NCBI RefSeq assembly: GCF_009208585.1 | Contig: NZ_WFLN01000009.1 | Location: 124,001-188,000, forward strand | From: Fluviispira multicolorata | GTDB taxonomy: Bacteria; Bdellovibrionota_B; Oligoflexia; Silvanigrellales; Silvanigrellaceae | Reading direction: 5' to 3' | Length of the DNA: 64,000 nt | Part shown: one piece after another, positions 18,368 to 26,377 of the stretch | How the letters are laid out: every line of letters begins with the position of its first letter | Numbering within the stretch: position 1 is the stretch's first letter | Made by a program: the position numbers and the translations under genes | Notes under the pieces: model-generated | What the model saw: the letters and a program-made list of their open reading frames with translations, nothing else | Told to the model about the DNA's origin: nothing | The model's database searches: none

Positions 18368-19705
18368 ATGATAAGTGCGGCCAGAAGAAAAATTTTATTA
18401 AGGAAATACAGTGTAGCAACATGGTTAATAATTTTTATAAATATAATATTTTATCTTTATATTTGTGCTCAATCAGGAAATTTTCTGACTAAAATTATTC
18501 AAGGACCTGGATACGATGCTCTTATCCAATTTGGAGCGAAAGAAAATGGTCTTATTGCTTCTGGACAATTGCAGCGCCTATTTCTGCCTATGTTTATGCA
18601 TGCTAATTTAGTTCACTTACTAGTTAATATGTTTGGACTTTGGTCAATAGGACGTATTTTTGAAATTATTGCTGGTCCGCGAAATTTTTTTATTTTGTAT
18701 ATTGTTTCTGGATTAACTGGTAATTTTTGTAGTTTTGCTCTGCTCCCACAAATGTCTGTGGGGGCTTCTGGAAGTTTATTTGGGATATTATTATGTCTAT
18801 TTATTATTCAGAAATACGAAGAACGTTTATCTAAACAGTTTAAAAGACCCACACAAGGCATGCAGTTTGGAACTGTACTCTTTGTCAATGTTGTCTTAAA
18901 TATTATATTTGGCTTTTCGTTTCCTATTTTTGATTGGGCTTGTCATTTAGGTGGGGCATTGGCAGGTATTCTTTTTGGCTTTGCCTTGACAACACGGCAT
19001 AAATGGAACTTAAAATTTATTTTATCATCAGCAAACTCAAAGCATTTGAAGAAAAAGTTTTTTGAGAGGCATCGAATTTATTACATAGGAATTTTTCTTT
19101 TAAATGTATTATTTTTAATGTCTTTTTTTAATATAAAAAAGTATCAAATTATTTATGGAATAGCTATTGAAAGTGCTTCTGAAAATAAAAATAATGTATT
19201 GTCATATGATGATTTAAGTCAATATGAAAATATTCTTGTATCTCAAAATGAAGAGACAAATCCTGAAAATATGTTAATTGGAGCGGTTTATTTGCATAGC
19301 AATGGCTTTTACTTTGCTGCGGTTAATTTATATGAAGTGCTTTTAACTTTAAGCAATGAAAGTTTTGGCTCAGAAAAATTTATTTCAGATGAAACAAAAA
19401 GAATATTAAATTTGGCTATAGATTTAGCAAAGAGTGATAAAAGAATTTCACCAGAAATTGAAAACTATGTAGAGAAGTTATCAGGACATTTAAATTTGAA
19501 GTCTGAGATTTGCGCTAAACCCGCAGCTCTTTATATGACCTTGGGTTTTTTCCAAATATCTGGGAAATTATATGAATGTGCATATGCATTAAATTTAAAA
19601 AATGAAGATTATGCACAGAAAGCATTAGAGTCATTTCACTTAGCCGATGATATGAATGGTATCAATCAGATTCTTTCATTAGTGAAAATTGCAAATTTGC
19701 ATTGA
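18368..19705 (+). CDS. Rhomboid-family intramembrane serine protease with C-terminal soluble extension
   Basis: A 445-residue protein. Six membrane helices occupy about residues 17-210. The rhomboid dyad is visible as S134 in GASGS and H193 in WACHLGG, and the loop motif HANLVHLLVNMFGLW (residues 78-92) carries the conserved His and Asn that form the oxyanion hole. After a further membrane helix near 225-245, the C-terminal ~180 residues are helical and TPR-like, ending AEYA/NLKN-type repeats, probably a substrate or partner docking region. It cleaves membrane proteins within the bilayer; substrate unknown. Confidence 0.85.
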   Translation: MISAARRKILLRKYSVATWLIIFINIIFYLYICAQSGNFLTKIIQGPGYDALIQFGAKENGLIASGQLQRLFLPMFMHANLVHLLVNMFGLWSIGRIFEIIAGPRNFFILYIVSGLTGNFCSFALLPQMSVGASGSLFGILLCLFIIQKYEERLSKQFKRPTQGMQFGTVLFVNVVLNIIFGFSFPIFDWACHLGGALAGILFGFALTTRHKWNLKFILSSANSKHLKKKFFERHRIYYIGIFLLNVLFLMSFFNIKKYQIIYGIAIESASENKNNVLSYDDLSQYENILVSQNEETNPENMLIGAVYLHSNGFYFAAVNLYEVLLTLSNESFGSEKFISDETKRILNLAIDLAKSDKRISPEIENYVEKLSGHLNLKSEICAKPAALYMTLGFFQISGKLYECAYALNLKNEDYAQKALESFHLADDMNGINQILSLVKIANLH

Positions 19706-19754
19706 CTTATTTTTACCCTCAGATACATGCTTTTATGAATGTTTTTAATAAAAA

Positions 19755-19786
19755 AAAGTTCAAAATATTTTATAATTTTGAACTTT
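19755..19786. terminator. Bidirectional terminator
   Basis: Arms AAAGTTCAAAAT (19755-19766) and ATTTTGAACTTT (19775-19786) with an 8-base loop, with A-tract on the left and T-rich sequence on the right. It lies between the convergent rhomboid and hibernation-factor genes and can serve both. Confidence 0.75.
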
Positions 19787-19808
19787 GTCTTAAGAGTAGA
19801 AAATAAAA

Positions 19809-20141
19809 TTATTCGATATCTTGTGCATAAAAAATGCTTCTAGAATCTTTATGATGATCTTGTTTTTTTGAATGGCTTTTTTTCATTTGTTCAACTGCTT
19901 TCTTTGCACATTGATGAATGCTATTGTACATGTCAGTCGATTTTACTGTTACATCACCATTAAAAGCGCCGTCAACCCAAGTAAGATGGGCTATTTGTTC
20001 TTCGCGCTGAATTGATAATGTCCATTTTGTTTTTATATGATTTAGAGCAATAGAATGCAGTTTGTCTTTTGATTCTGCTTCACAAGCATCTTTAAGGGGG
20101 TTTGTGAGATCGAAACCATGTGCTGCAACTTGAATTGGCAT
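19809..20141 (-). CDS. hpf: Ribosome hibernation-promoting factor, short form
   Basis: A 110-residue HPF/YfiA (sigma-54 modulation) domain protein. The fold's beta-alpha-beta-beta-beta-alpha order is visible and the final helix DMYNSIHQCAKKAVEQMKKS is the family signature (usually D-M-Y-x-A-I-D). The C-terminal dimerisation domain of long HPF is missing, so this is a short form. It binds the 30S decoding region in stationary phase. The ATG at 20141 has a strong AAGGAGT. The Usp gene starts upstream on the same strand; both suit a stress or starvation response. Confidence 0.85.
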   Translation of the reverse strand: MPIQVAAHGFDLTNPLKDACEAESKDKLHSIALNHIKTKWTLSIQREEQIAHLTWVDGAFNGDVTVKSTDMYNSIHQCAKKAVEQMKKSHSKKQDHHKDSRSIFYAQDIE

Positions 20142-20219
20142 TAGACACTCCTTTGTGCTATAAAGTCAATGTTAATACTAAATGAGTTTTAAAAAAATTA
20201 CCAATAAAAAAAGAATTAT

Positions 20220-21203
20220 TTATGTGAAATTTTTTTGTGCAACTAAAAGAGGAATAAAACATGCTTCTTCTATTGCGGAAGTTTTGCTGCCAAGAAAAAA
20301 TCTTTTTAAAGCACTTTCTCCTCTTGCACCAATGATTAGCAAATTTTTATTTTTATCTTTTTTTATCAGATTAAGAATTTCGTCTCCAACTCTTCCCGTA
20401 TCAATTTGGGTATTGATATTTGTAAAGCCTGTTTTATCTTGTAATGTTTGTTTGATTTTTTTTATTTCAGTTGTTTTTTGTGCTTTTATTTCGTCAATTG
20501 TATCTGTTTGAATTTGGGAAGGAACATAATCTATAGGAAATATATGGGAAATATTCATATCTAAATGAGTCGTAGTGGCATCAAAAATATGCAAAAGTAA
20601 AAGAGGGCAATTGGCTTTTGCGGCGAATGTGGCTGCAACTTCTTCAGCATATTCGCTTGTTTCATTCAATGCTGAAGCAACTAAAATGCCTTTAGGCTCC
20701 CATGTGCTCCATTCTTCAGAAGAAGGCATAATTAAAGTTGAAACTTTTGATTCATTACATATTTCTTTTGCGGGTGAGCCAAATAATAATCTTTCCCAAA
20801 ATGAACTTTGTTGTTTCCCAACAATAATGAGGTCAATTTTATTATTTTTTTCTTCAAGTATATCAATTGTTGCTGTAACTTCATTTTCAAGTTTTATTTC
20901 ATATCCTATATTTTCAGGTATTTTTACATGAAAGCGTTCAGAAATTTTTTTAAAATGATCGTATGTTTCTAATTTCTTTTGTTCTAAGAACTTTTTATAT
21001 TCTTCACTTTGCGGAAAGTTCTCTTGTGGCTGAACAACATTATCATTTAAAAATTTGTTTGGAATGTGTGCATAATGCTCTCCACAACTGAGTACAGTCA
21101 TTTCTGCCGAAAACAGCTGAGACAACCGCAATGCTGCGATTTCTGCATTTATGGAAACCTGAGAAAGATCGGTAACACAAAGTATATTTTTAAAATTCTG
21201 CAT
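20220..21203 (-). CDS. Tandem universal stress protein
   Basis: A 327-residue protein made of two Usp domains. Start MQNFKNILCVTD at 21203 is preceded by GGAG; an ATG four codons earlier overlaps that site. Domain 1 (about 1-150) has a degenerate nucleotide motif G-K-Q-Q-(9)-G-S. Domain 2 (about 155-327) has the complete ATP-binding motif G-x2-G-x9-G-S as GARGESALKRFFLGS. The second domain should bind ATP while the first probably serves dimerisation. Probable role in starvation or stress survival. Its downstream neighbour is the hibernation factor. Confidence 0.85.
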   Translation of the reverse strand: MQNFKNILCVTDLSQVSINAEIAALRLSQLFSAEMTVLSCGEHYAHIPNKFLNDNVVQPQENFPQSEEYKKFLEQKKLETYDHFKKISERFHVKIPENIGYEIKLENEVTATIDILEEKNNKIDLIIVGKQQSSFWERLLFGSPAKEICNESKVSTLIMPSSEEWSTWEPKGILVASALNETSEYAEEVAATFAAKANCPLLLLHIFDATTTHLDMNISHIFPIDYVPSQIQTDTIDEIKAQKTTEIKKIKQTLQDKTGFTNINTQIDTGRVGDEILNLIKKDKNKNLLIIGARGESALKRFFLGSKTSAIEEACFIPLLVAQKNFT

Positions 21204-21235
21204 AATTTTCTCCATTAATTTCTTCTTAATAAATA

Positions 21236-22057
21236 TTATAATTGAAGCTTTTCTGCTTCTTTATGTCTACCTGTGGCAATCAGAATTTTTGCGAGCATAT
21301 TTTTTGCTGAAAAATTTTCTTTATCTCTTGCTAAAAGATGTTTCACTGTTTTTTCTGCAAATGCAAACTCTTTGAGCTCAAATAATATTTTAGATAATAG
21401 CGTAATATATTCTATTGAATTGTGTTTTTTTGCAAGTGCAGGTAGGAGTAAATTATATGCATCTTTTAGTTTGCGATTCGTAATTAAGGAGTTTATAGCT
21501 TCGAGAAGCACTCCTCCTTTTGCATATGAATAGCTCTTTACATAAGAGCTTCTAATTCTTTCTTCTAAAATACTTTCATTTAAGGGTTTAAGAACATAGG
21601 AGCTATAGTAGCTTTCATTTAACGTATTTATATCAATTTTGTCAGAGACTTCACAAATTGCTACGCAAGGGGGGGGTGGGGTAAACCTATGACCTGCTTC
21701 GGGAAAGCGAGTGGGGAAAAATCTTATTTTATCTATTGTTTTTAAATCTTCTACGACTAGATGCGCTTTAAAACCATTTTTAATTATAATATCAAGTCCT
21801 TCTGCTGTTGTGCGAGCACTCTTTATTTCTCTTGCTCCGCAGCGATGCAATGCTGCTCGAACAACTTCTTCAGTGCTGGTTGAATCGGTGATATAAAGTG
21901 CTTTTTGTATTGACTGTGAACTCACGGGGGTTACCTCAATTTTTGAAATCATATCAAACCGTTGTAGAGCTTCCAACCCAATTGCAGCTTCTTTCTTTTT
22001 CTTAAGGAAAGAGCTTATTTCCTTGACTTTCACTCTATAAGAATTTATCAGAGGCAT
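21236..22057 (-). CDS. Pseudo-receiver domain plus TPR protein
   Basis: About 273 residues from the ATG at 22057 (MPLINSYRV); the start is uncertain because no strong ribosome site stands before it, and an internal ATG (21949-21952 region, MISKIEV) is possible. Residues about 55-175 read as a CheY-like fold: ALYITDSTSTEEVV (first strand), AHLVVEDLK where the phosphoacceptor strand should be, and YVLKPLNESILEERI with the conserved K-P. The first acidic pair is absent, so phosphorylation is doubtful. The C-terminal third is TPR-like (LKDAYNLLLPAL, LKEFAFAEKTVKHLL, GRHKEAEKL). Function unknown. Confidence 0.6.
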   Translation of the reverse strand: MPLINSYRVKVKEISSFLKKKKEAAIGLEALQRFDMISKIEVTPVSSQSIQKALYITDSTSTEEVVRAALHRCGAREIKSARTTAEGLDIIIKNGFKAHLVVEDLKTIDKIRFFPTRFPEAGHRFTPPPPCVAICEVSDKIDINTLNESYYSSYVLKPLNESILEERIRSSYVKSYSYAKGGVLLEAINSLITNRKLKDAYNLLLPALAKKHNSIEYITLLSKILFELKEFAFAEKTVKHLLARDKENFSAKNMLAKILIATGRHKEAEKLQL

Positions 22058-22111
22058 TTGCCGTGCGAAACTGCATGGCTTTTCTGGCAACGCACCCTGT
22101 GCGAGCTTTCC

Positions 22112-22133
22112 CCACAAATAAAGGTATTTGTGG
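22112..22133 (+). promoter_or_regulatory. Perfect hairpin in the rpsP leader
   Basis: Arms CCACAAATA (22112-22120) and TATTTGTGG (22125-22133) with a 4-base AAGG loop, 58 bases before the rpsP start codon. No T-run follows, so it is not a terminator. Ribosomal-protein leaders often carry such structures for translational or processing control; this function is inferred. Confidence 0.4.
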
Positions 22134-22190
22134 AAGGCAACTCAGCAGCAAGTGCTCAATAGATGGCTTTGCCCATTTAGGAGTTTTTAT

Positions 22191-22460
22191 ATGGCTCTCA
22201 AGTTTAGACTTCAGCGTTTTGGCTGTAAAGGTCGTCCTTTTTATCACGTAGTTGTAACAGACTCCCGTAATGCGCGTAATGGCCGTTTTATTGAGCGCGT
22301 TGGTCATTACAATCCTATGCCTGAGCTTTCTGTTGTGGAACTTAAAACAGATAGAATGGCTCATTGGTACGGAGTTGGAGCTCGTCCAACAAATACAGTT
22401 GCAAATCTTCTTAAAATTAAAAAGGTTGACCTCTCTGAGCTTACAAAAACTCAAGGTTAA
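22191..22460 (+). CDS. rpsP: 30S ribosomal protein S16
   Basis: An 89-residue protein beginning [20 protein letters not shown] and continuing [23 protein letters not shown], the S16 signature. TTAGGAG lies 7 bases upstream of the ATG at 22191, which fixes the start; the same frame is open further upstream but that part is non-coding. S16 is a primary binder of 16S rRNA in the 30S body. The usual rpsP neighbours (rimM, trmD, rplS) are not present here; rpsT follows instead. Confidence 0.96.
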   Translation: MALKFRLQRFGCKGRPFYHVVVTDSRNARNGRFIERVGHYNPMPELSVVELKTDRMAHWYGVGARPTNTVANLLKIKKVDLSELTKTQG

Positions 22461-22511
22461 TTTTTAGTTTATAAATGACTTAGGTTTCCGTAGCTCTTAA
22501 GTCAGGTTTTT

Positions 22512-22560
22512 GAATGCTGGAGTCGGTTCAAGCAAGTTTGTGTGCTGGCATTCATTTTTT
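22512..22560 (+). terminator. Structured terminator between rpsP and rpsT
   Basis: Outer arms GAATGC (22512-22517) and GCATTC (22548-22553), an inner AGCA/TGCT pairing, and a run of six T at 22555-22560. It may terminate rpsP transcripts or act as a regulated leader for rpsT, which starts 39 bases later. Confidence 0.45.
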
Positions 22561-22598
22561 AAGCGACACATACTTATTTAAGCAAATTGGAGCTTTTA

Positions 22599-22871
22599 AT
22601 GGCTAATCATATTTCTTCTGAAAAACGCGCTCGTCAGAGCGAAGTTCGTCGTCTTCGTAACCGCGCAAACATGAGCGCTATGAAAACAGCAACAAAAAAA
22701 GTACTTGAAGCTGTGCAAAAGAAGGATTTCTCAAATATTGCAGAACTTCTTCGTGATGCTCAGTCTGTTATTGCTAAAACTCGTAAAAAAGGCACAATTC
22801 ATAAGAACAACATGGCTCGTCGCATCAGCCGTTTGACTGCTTATGTAAATAAGGCTCGTAATGCTCAGTAA
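22599..22871 (+). CDS. rpsT: 30S ribosomal protein S20
   Basis: A 90-residue basic protein beginning MANHISSEKRARQSEVRRLRNR, then MSAMKTATKKVLEAV and GTIHKNNMARRISRLTAYVNK, the S20 pattern of three long helices. TTGGAG precedes the ATG at 22599; an in-frame ATG four codons upstream lacks support. S20 binds the 16S rRNA 5' domain and 3' minor domain. A convergent terminator follows at once. Confidence 0.95.
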   Translation: MANHISSEKRARQSEVRRLRNRANMSAMKTATKKVLEAVQKKDFSNIAELLRDAQSVIAKTRKKGTIHKNNMARRISRLTAYVNKARNAQ

Positions 22872-22890
22872 TGAGTGAGTTTAATCAAAT

Positions 22891-22932
22891 AAAAAAAGCC
22901 TTCAAAATTTAATTATTTTTTGGAGGCTTTTT
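22891..22932. terminator. Bidirectional terminator after rpsT
   Basis: An A-tract followed by GCCTTC pairs with GGAGGC followed by a T-tract, with one G-T pair, around a 15-20 base A/T loop. It lies between convergent genes and its right arm overlaps the last codons of the minus-strand hotdog protein gene. Confidence 0.7.
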
Positions 22933-23371
22933 TACGTATATAAAGAGTTTTTTCAATTTCTGCAATAATATTATTATTTTCATCATTAATATGCAGGGTG
23001 AATTTTGGTTCAACTTTATCACCATTTATAGCCTTTTTGTGAATCTCATCAATTTGTTCTTTTGTGATTAAAATCTTTGCGAACACTTTGCCTTCGGCTG
23101 GTTTTTTAAAATGTATTGTTGCGGATTTATCCCAAATAATATGTTCACGACCTAAATGATGCATGAGTAATAACACTAAAAAAGGATCAATCATAGAATA
23201 GAGTGAGCCACCAAATTGTGTTCCTTTAATATTTTTATTCCAAAATTTGAGTTTCATTTCTACATTTAATGATGTCATATCATCAGAAATGTTATTTATT
23301 CGTACCCCCGCACCTAAATATGGTGGCCAAAAGCTCATCAACTTTAACATTGTTTTCATTTTTAATTTCAT
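22913..23371 (-). CDS. Hotdog-fold protein, DUF4442/thioesterase-like
   Basis: A 152-residue protein with the hotdog pattern of DUF4442: FWPPYLGAGVRINNISDDMTSLNVEMKLKFWNKN, then GTQFGGSLYSMIDPFLVLLLMHHLG (central helix, where the classical HGG is replaced) and KSATIHFKKPAEGKVFA. This family is related to PaaI-type acyl-CoA thioesterases; no substrate is known. The N terminus is basic and short. It is a single gene, with its stop inside the terminator shared with rpsT. Confidence 0.75.
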   Translation of the reverse strand: MKLKMKTMLKLMSFWPPYLGAGVRINNISDDMTSLNVEMKLKFWNKNIKGTQFGGSLYSMIDPFLVLLLMHHLGREHIIWDKSATIHFKKPAEGKVFAKILITKEQIDEIHKKAINGDKVEPKFTLHINDENNNIIAEIEKTLYIRKKASKK

Positions 23372-23572
23372 TTTAGATCTTTCTATAAAATTAATTAAAT
23401 ACCATTTCTATATATACAAAAGTAAAGTAAACTTAAAAAAATAATTAAATTGACATTTATAATTGAATTTTAAAAACAAAATGTTAATTTAACAAATGAC
23501 ACGAGTTACTTGATTCTGATTTTGCATACTTATATGTTCTAATAGTAAATAATAAAAAGGAAAAGATTTCAT

Positions 23573-24022
23573 ATGAAAAAAATTATCAGTAAGTTAATTC
23601 AGACGACTCCAGAGTATTCATCACTTATTATGCGTCTTGCGTTAGGTATTATGATTTTACCACATGGATTGCAAAAAACATTAGGATTATTTGGAGGAAA
23701 TGGTTTTGCAAAGACCTTGGAGTACTTTACAAATGTAGAAGGGTTTCCAATTTTTATTGCTGTCCTGCCAATATTAGCAGAATCTTTTGGTGCTTTGGGA
23801 CTTATTTTTGGTTGTTTAACTCGTATTTCTGCTTTTGGAGTGGGAGCAGTTATGCTCGTAGCGATGATAACGCAGCACTTGTCACATGGTTTTTTTATGA
23901 ATTGGTATGGAACTCAAGCTGGAGAAGGCATTGAATTTTTTATTCTAGCCATTGGCCTGTCAGCTGCTCTTATAATAAAAGGAGGAGGAGCTCTTTCCAT
24001 TGATAGAAAGTTAAGCATTTAA
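23573..24022 (+). CDS. DoxX-family membrane protein
   Basis: A 149-residue protein with four predicted membrane helices (about 18-40, 60-82, 85-103, 120-140) and the DoxX signature LIMRLALGIMILPHGLQKTLG followed by a G-rich loop and FIAVLPILAESFGALGLIFG. Family members are quinone-linked or simply conserved membrane proteins; no specific role can be assigned. A strong AAAAGGAAAAG ribosome site precedes the ATG. Its stop codon is immediately followed by the end of a decayed insertion sequence, so any former downstream partner has been separated. Confidence 0.8.
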   Translation: MKKIISKLIQTTPEYSSLIMRLALGIMILPHGLQKTLGLFGGNGFAKTLEYFTNVEGFPIFIAVLPILAESFGALGLIFGCLTRISAFGVGAVMLVAMITQHLSHGFFMNWYGTQAGEGIEFFILAIGLSAALIIKGGGALSIDRKLSI

Positions 24023-24098
24023 TTGATATCCTCCCTTCCTAAAAACCTCCTAACGTCGATTTTTTGAGGAAGGGGATTCCCTAGATACAAAAGAAAAA

Positions 24099-24854
24099 CT
24101 AGCTAGAATTTTTCTTGTATGTTGAAGCAGCTCTAACGGCTTTGTACTTCAACATTGATTTAAACATTCCAATCCCTGAGTCTAATGATATTCCTGATAG
24201 TTTTTTATTTCGATTCATGAATTTACAAGGAACATCACCTACAACAATTAGGGAACATTTTTTAGCAAGTAGCAAGAGTTTTAATCCCAATATCTATGCC
24301 AATTTCATTATCATCTTCTCTTTTAATTCCTATTTGTTCACTTTCAAATGTGACATTAAGATACTAATGACCACTTTTATCTTGGCAAAATGAGCCTGTT
24401 TTTATTTTTGCATCATCTGGAAGATCTCTTGAGTTCCAAAAAGAAAACTCATTTTTATTATAAGATATTTTTCCATTATGAATTTTAATTGCGGATGCTT
24501 TAAACGATATCCATCACAAAGATCTTTTCCCACGCCAACGCAATAGTGTTTTAAACTGTTTTCTTCTTGTGATGTATTCTTCAGAAATAAATTGAACTGT
24601 TTGAGAATGCAATTCTAACTCTTTTGAGTTTCCACTTACTAGATTATTCATCTCAAATTTTGTTAAAAAATATGGGATTGAAGCTTTTCACCAGACTTTT
24701 TATCATCTATTAACTTAACAGATTTATTTTTAAGAGCCTCTTTTTGAGTTAGTTTACAAAAATTCCATACCATATTTACAGAACGAGACATCTTAGAAAG
24801 CACTCTATTTGCTCTCCCTGAATCTTTAATTCTGTAGAAATATGTTATTATCAT
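24099..24854 (-). pseudogene. tnpB: tnpB (RuvC-like RNA-guided endonuclease) pseudogene
   Basis: Reading 24854 downward: the N-terminal part has KMSRSVNMVWNFCKLTQKEAL, the TnpB start. After a one-base frameshift at a T-tract near 24665 the frame gives NNLVSGNSKELELHSQTVQF, then a TGA replaces a Gly codon before WISFKASAIKI. Another in-frame TAG replaces a Trp codon after KIKTGSFCQDKSGH. RuvC-I appears as GIDIGIKTLAT, followed by a frameshift and deletion of roughly a hundred codons before CSLIVVGDV and MFKSMLKYKA. The C-terminal zinc finger and RuvC-III are gone. The gene is non-functional. Confidence 0.85.
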
Positions 24855-25013
24855 TAATGCTCAACTCCTTTAGCTTAAAAAAAAATTATGCATGTAAAAA
24901 AGTTACAAGTAAAGCCGACTTTCGATAAACAAAAATTCCTATCGTCTGTTTGCATGCCTCGTCAGGCTTTCAATTCAACCTTGCACAGTTTGGTGCTGCA
25001 GTCTTTTCAGCTC

Positions 25014-25050
25014 GCTTATATCCCCGACTTTAGAAGTCGGGGATATAAGC
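25014..25050. repeat. Perfect 17-bp palindrome at the element's right end
   Basis: Arms of 17 bases (25014-25030 and 25034-25050) are exact reverse complements around a TAG loop; the core is TATCCCCGACTT. It stands 160 bases upstream of the tnpB start, the place of the left-end hairpin recognised by Y1 transposases. It is intact while the gene beside it is badly decayed. Confidence 0.8.
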
Positions 25051-25237
25051 TCGTTTCTGATAAATACTTTATTTATAGAGTGGGCTTGTTTTATTAATTT
25101 TCAATCTTTTTAAAAATATTAAATTATAATCGAGAGTATTTTATTGACCGGCAAAATATTATTGACTTTATTTTTTTATAAAATATTATCATGTTGATTT
25201 TGTGATTCACTTTTATGAAAAATTGAGCAAACTTAAT

Positions 25238-26221
25238 ATGACAATGAACACGTCTCGGAACTTATTGAAAAATGAAAGACCGCAAGCCCCTATCCTCATT
25301 TTTGATATAGAAACCATACCTGATATTCCATTATTATATCTAAATTATCAAGATAAACTGCAACATGACTTTCACTTCGAAGAAGAACTTCATTGGAATA
25401 GCAATGAAACTTTAGAAAAAATTAAGTTTTCTGCTAAAATTGATTTCCCACAAACAATTTATCATTGTGTGCTATCAATTTGTGCTATTTTTATTGATCC
25501 TGAAACATATCAAATTATGGATGGTTTTAAGCGAACGATCAGAGGTGTTAAAAATTATAGTGAATTAAAAGTAGCTGAAAAAAATATACTAAAAGAATTC
25601 TGGGATTTTTCTATTAAATATCAAGATTATCATAAATTTTGGTACGACCAAACTATGAATGATCGCTATATGAGTGATTATCAAAGAAATAAATTAAAAA
25701 AGCTGCCAGTAACATTTTGCGGATATAATATTGCAAACTTTGATCTTATGGTAATTGAGCAAAGAAGTCTCATTCATTTTATTACATGCCCAATAGAAGA
25801 CTATGTAAAAAACTTAGGTAACGATTCCTATCGTTATAAATATGCTTCTGATAAAGTATTCGATCTTATGAATTTTGTTTCAAATTATGACAATAGAAAT
25901 GCAAGAGTTGGACTTAATATTCTCTCACGTTCTATGGGGCTAGGTGGAAAATTGAGTGGTATGGATGGGGCTAAAGTCGCAGAGGAATTTTATAGTAACA
26001 ATGCATCAGATAAAATAGAGGAGTACTGTGCTATTGATGTATTAATTTCCTATGGCGTATTTCTAGCTATCCAGAAATTTAGAGGAATTCTTTCCGAAGA
26101 GCAGTTTAAAGAGTGTTTAATTTGGTTTGAAAATTGGCTTTTAAAAGAAGGAAAACCAAAAAGTTATCAGGATTTAGCAAAAGAAAGTTCGAAGTATTTT
26201 GAATATTCTAAAAATACTTAA
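25238..26221 (+). CDS. Predicted PolB-like 3'-5' exonuclease
   Basis: About 327 residues from the ATG at 25238 (an in-frame GTG lies at 25202; neither has a strong ribosome site). It carries the three DEDDy exonuclease motifs: FDIETIPD (Exo I, Asp and Glu), FCGYNIANFDLMVIEQRS (Exo II, Asp) and EEYCAIDVLISY (Exo III, Tyr and Asp). The arrangement and length match the stand-alone family related to the proofreading domain of DNA polymerase B. The role in repair or RNA/DNA trimming is unknown. It is flanked by the IS remnant and the citrate synthase leader. Confidence 0.82.
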   Translation: MTMNTSRNLLKNERPQAPILIFDIETIPDIPLLYLNYQDKLQHDFHFEEELHWNSNETLEKIKFSAKIDFPQTIYHCVLSICAIFIDPETYQIMDGFKRTIRGVKNYSELKVAEKNILKEFWDFSIKYQDYHKFWYDQTMNDRYMSDYQRNKLKKLPVTFCGYNIANFDLMVIEQRSLIHFITCPIEDYVKNLGNDSYRYKYASDKVFDLMNFVSNYDNRNARVGLNILSRSMGLGGKLSGMDGAKVAEEFYSNNASDKIEEYCAIDVLISYGVFLAIQKFRGILSEEQFKECLIWFENWLLKEGKPKSYQDLAKESSKYFEYSKNT

Positions 26222-26377
26222 GACTTTCGTGAAAGTGCCGATGGTTGTCTGTACGCACCGACAGGAGTATAGAGGATCAAGAGTACGTAAGCCATTTTGT
26301 TTTGGAGTTTCGTATTTCTGCTTCGCTACGATTTAATTTAAAGTATTATATATTTCTTAATTTCGGAGGATATTCTT
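26222..26377 (+). other. Leader region of citrate synthase with possible RNA structure
   Basis: The first half is less AT-rich than its surroundings. It has a short hairpin, ACTTT/AAAGT, at 26223-26236, and a TGTC...GACA pairing around 26246-26263. No T-run follows. No known riboswitch consensus was recognised. The region must contain the gltA promoter or be transcribed through from the exonuclease gene. Confidence 0.35.

Larger units (their letters stand above)
24023..25050 (-). mobile_element. Remnant of an IS200/IS605-type element carrying tnpB only
   Basis: The stretch holds a decayed tnpB and two terminal structures. On the left (tnpB 3' side) the minus strand ends ...GGGAGGATATCAA at 24023, the wording of IS605-family right ends, inside an imperfect hairpin: arms 24033-24040 and 67-74 of the same hundred. 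On the right is a perfect 17-bp palindrome (25014-25050). No tnpA (Y1 transposase) is present. The left boundary abuts the doxX stop codon exactly. The right boundary is set at the palindrome but may extend some tens of bases. Immobile on its own. Confidence 0.75.

Noticed and set aside
22035..22454. Minus-strand frame of 139 codons opposite rpsP
   Set aside because: It is the shadow of the S16 gene and its leader; the plus frame has the S16 signature and a strong ribosome site.
24115..24393. Plus-strand open frame of about 92 codons in the IS remnant
   Set aside because: It is the antisense of tnpB; the minus strand carries recognisable RuvC-type motifs and the plus frame matches nothing and has no ribosome site.
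26222..26377. A known riboswitch before citrate synthase
   Set aside because: No conserved core of the TPP, cobalamin, SAM, glycine, fluoride, guanidine or c-di-GMP classes was recognised; retained only as a possible novel structure.
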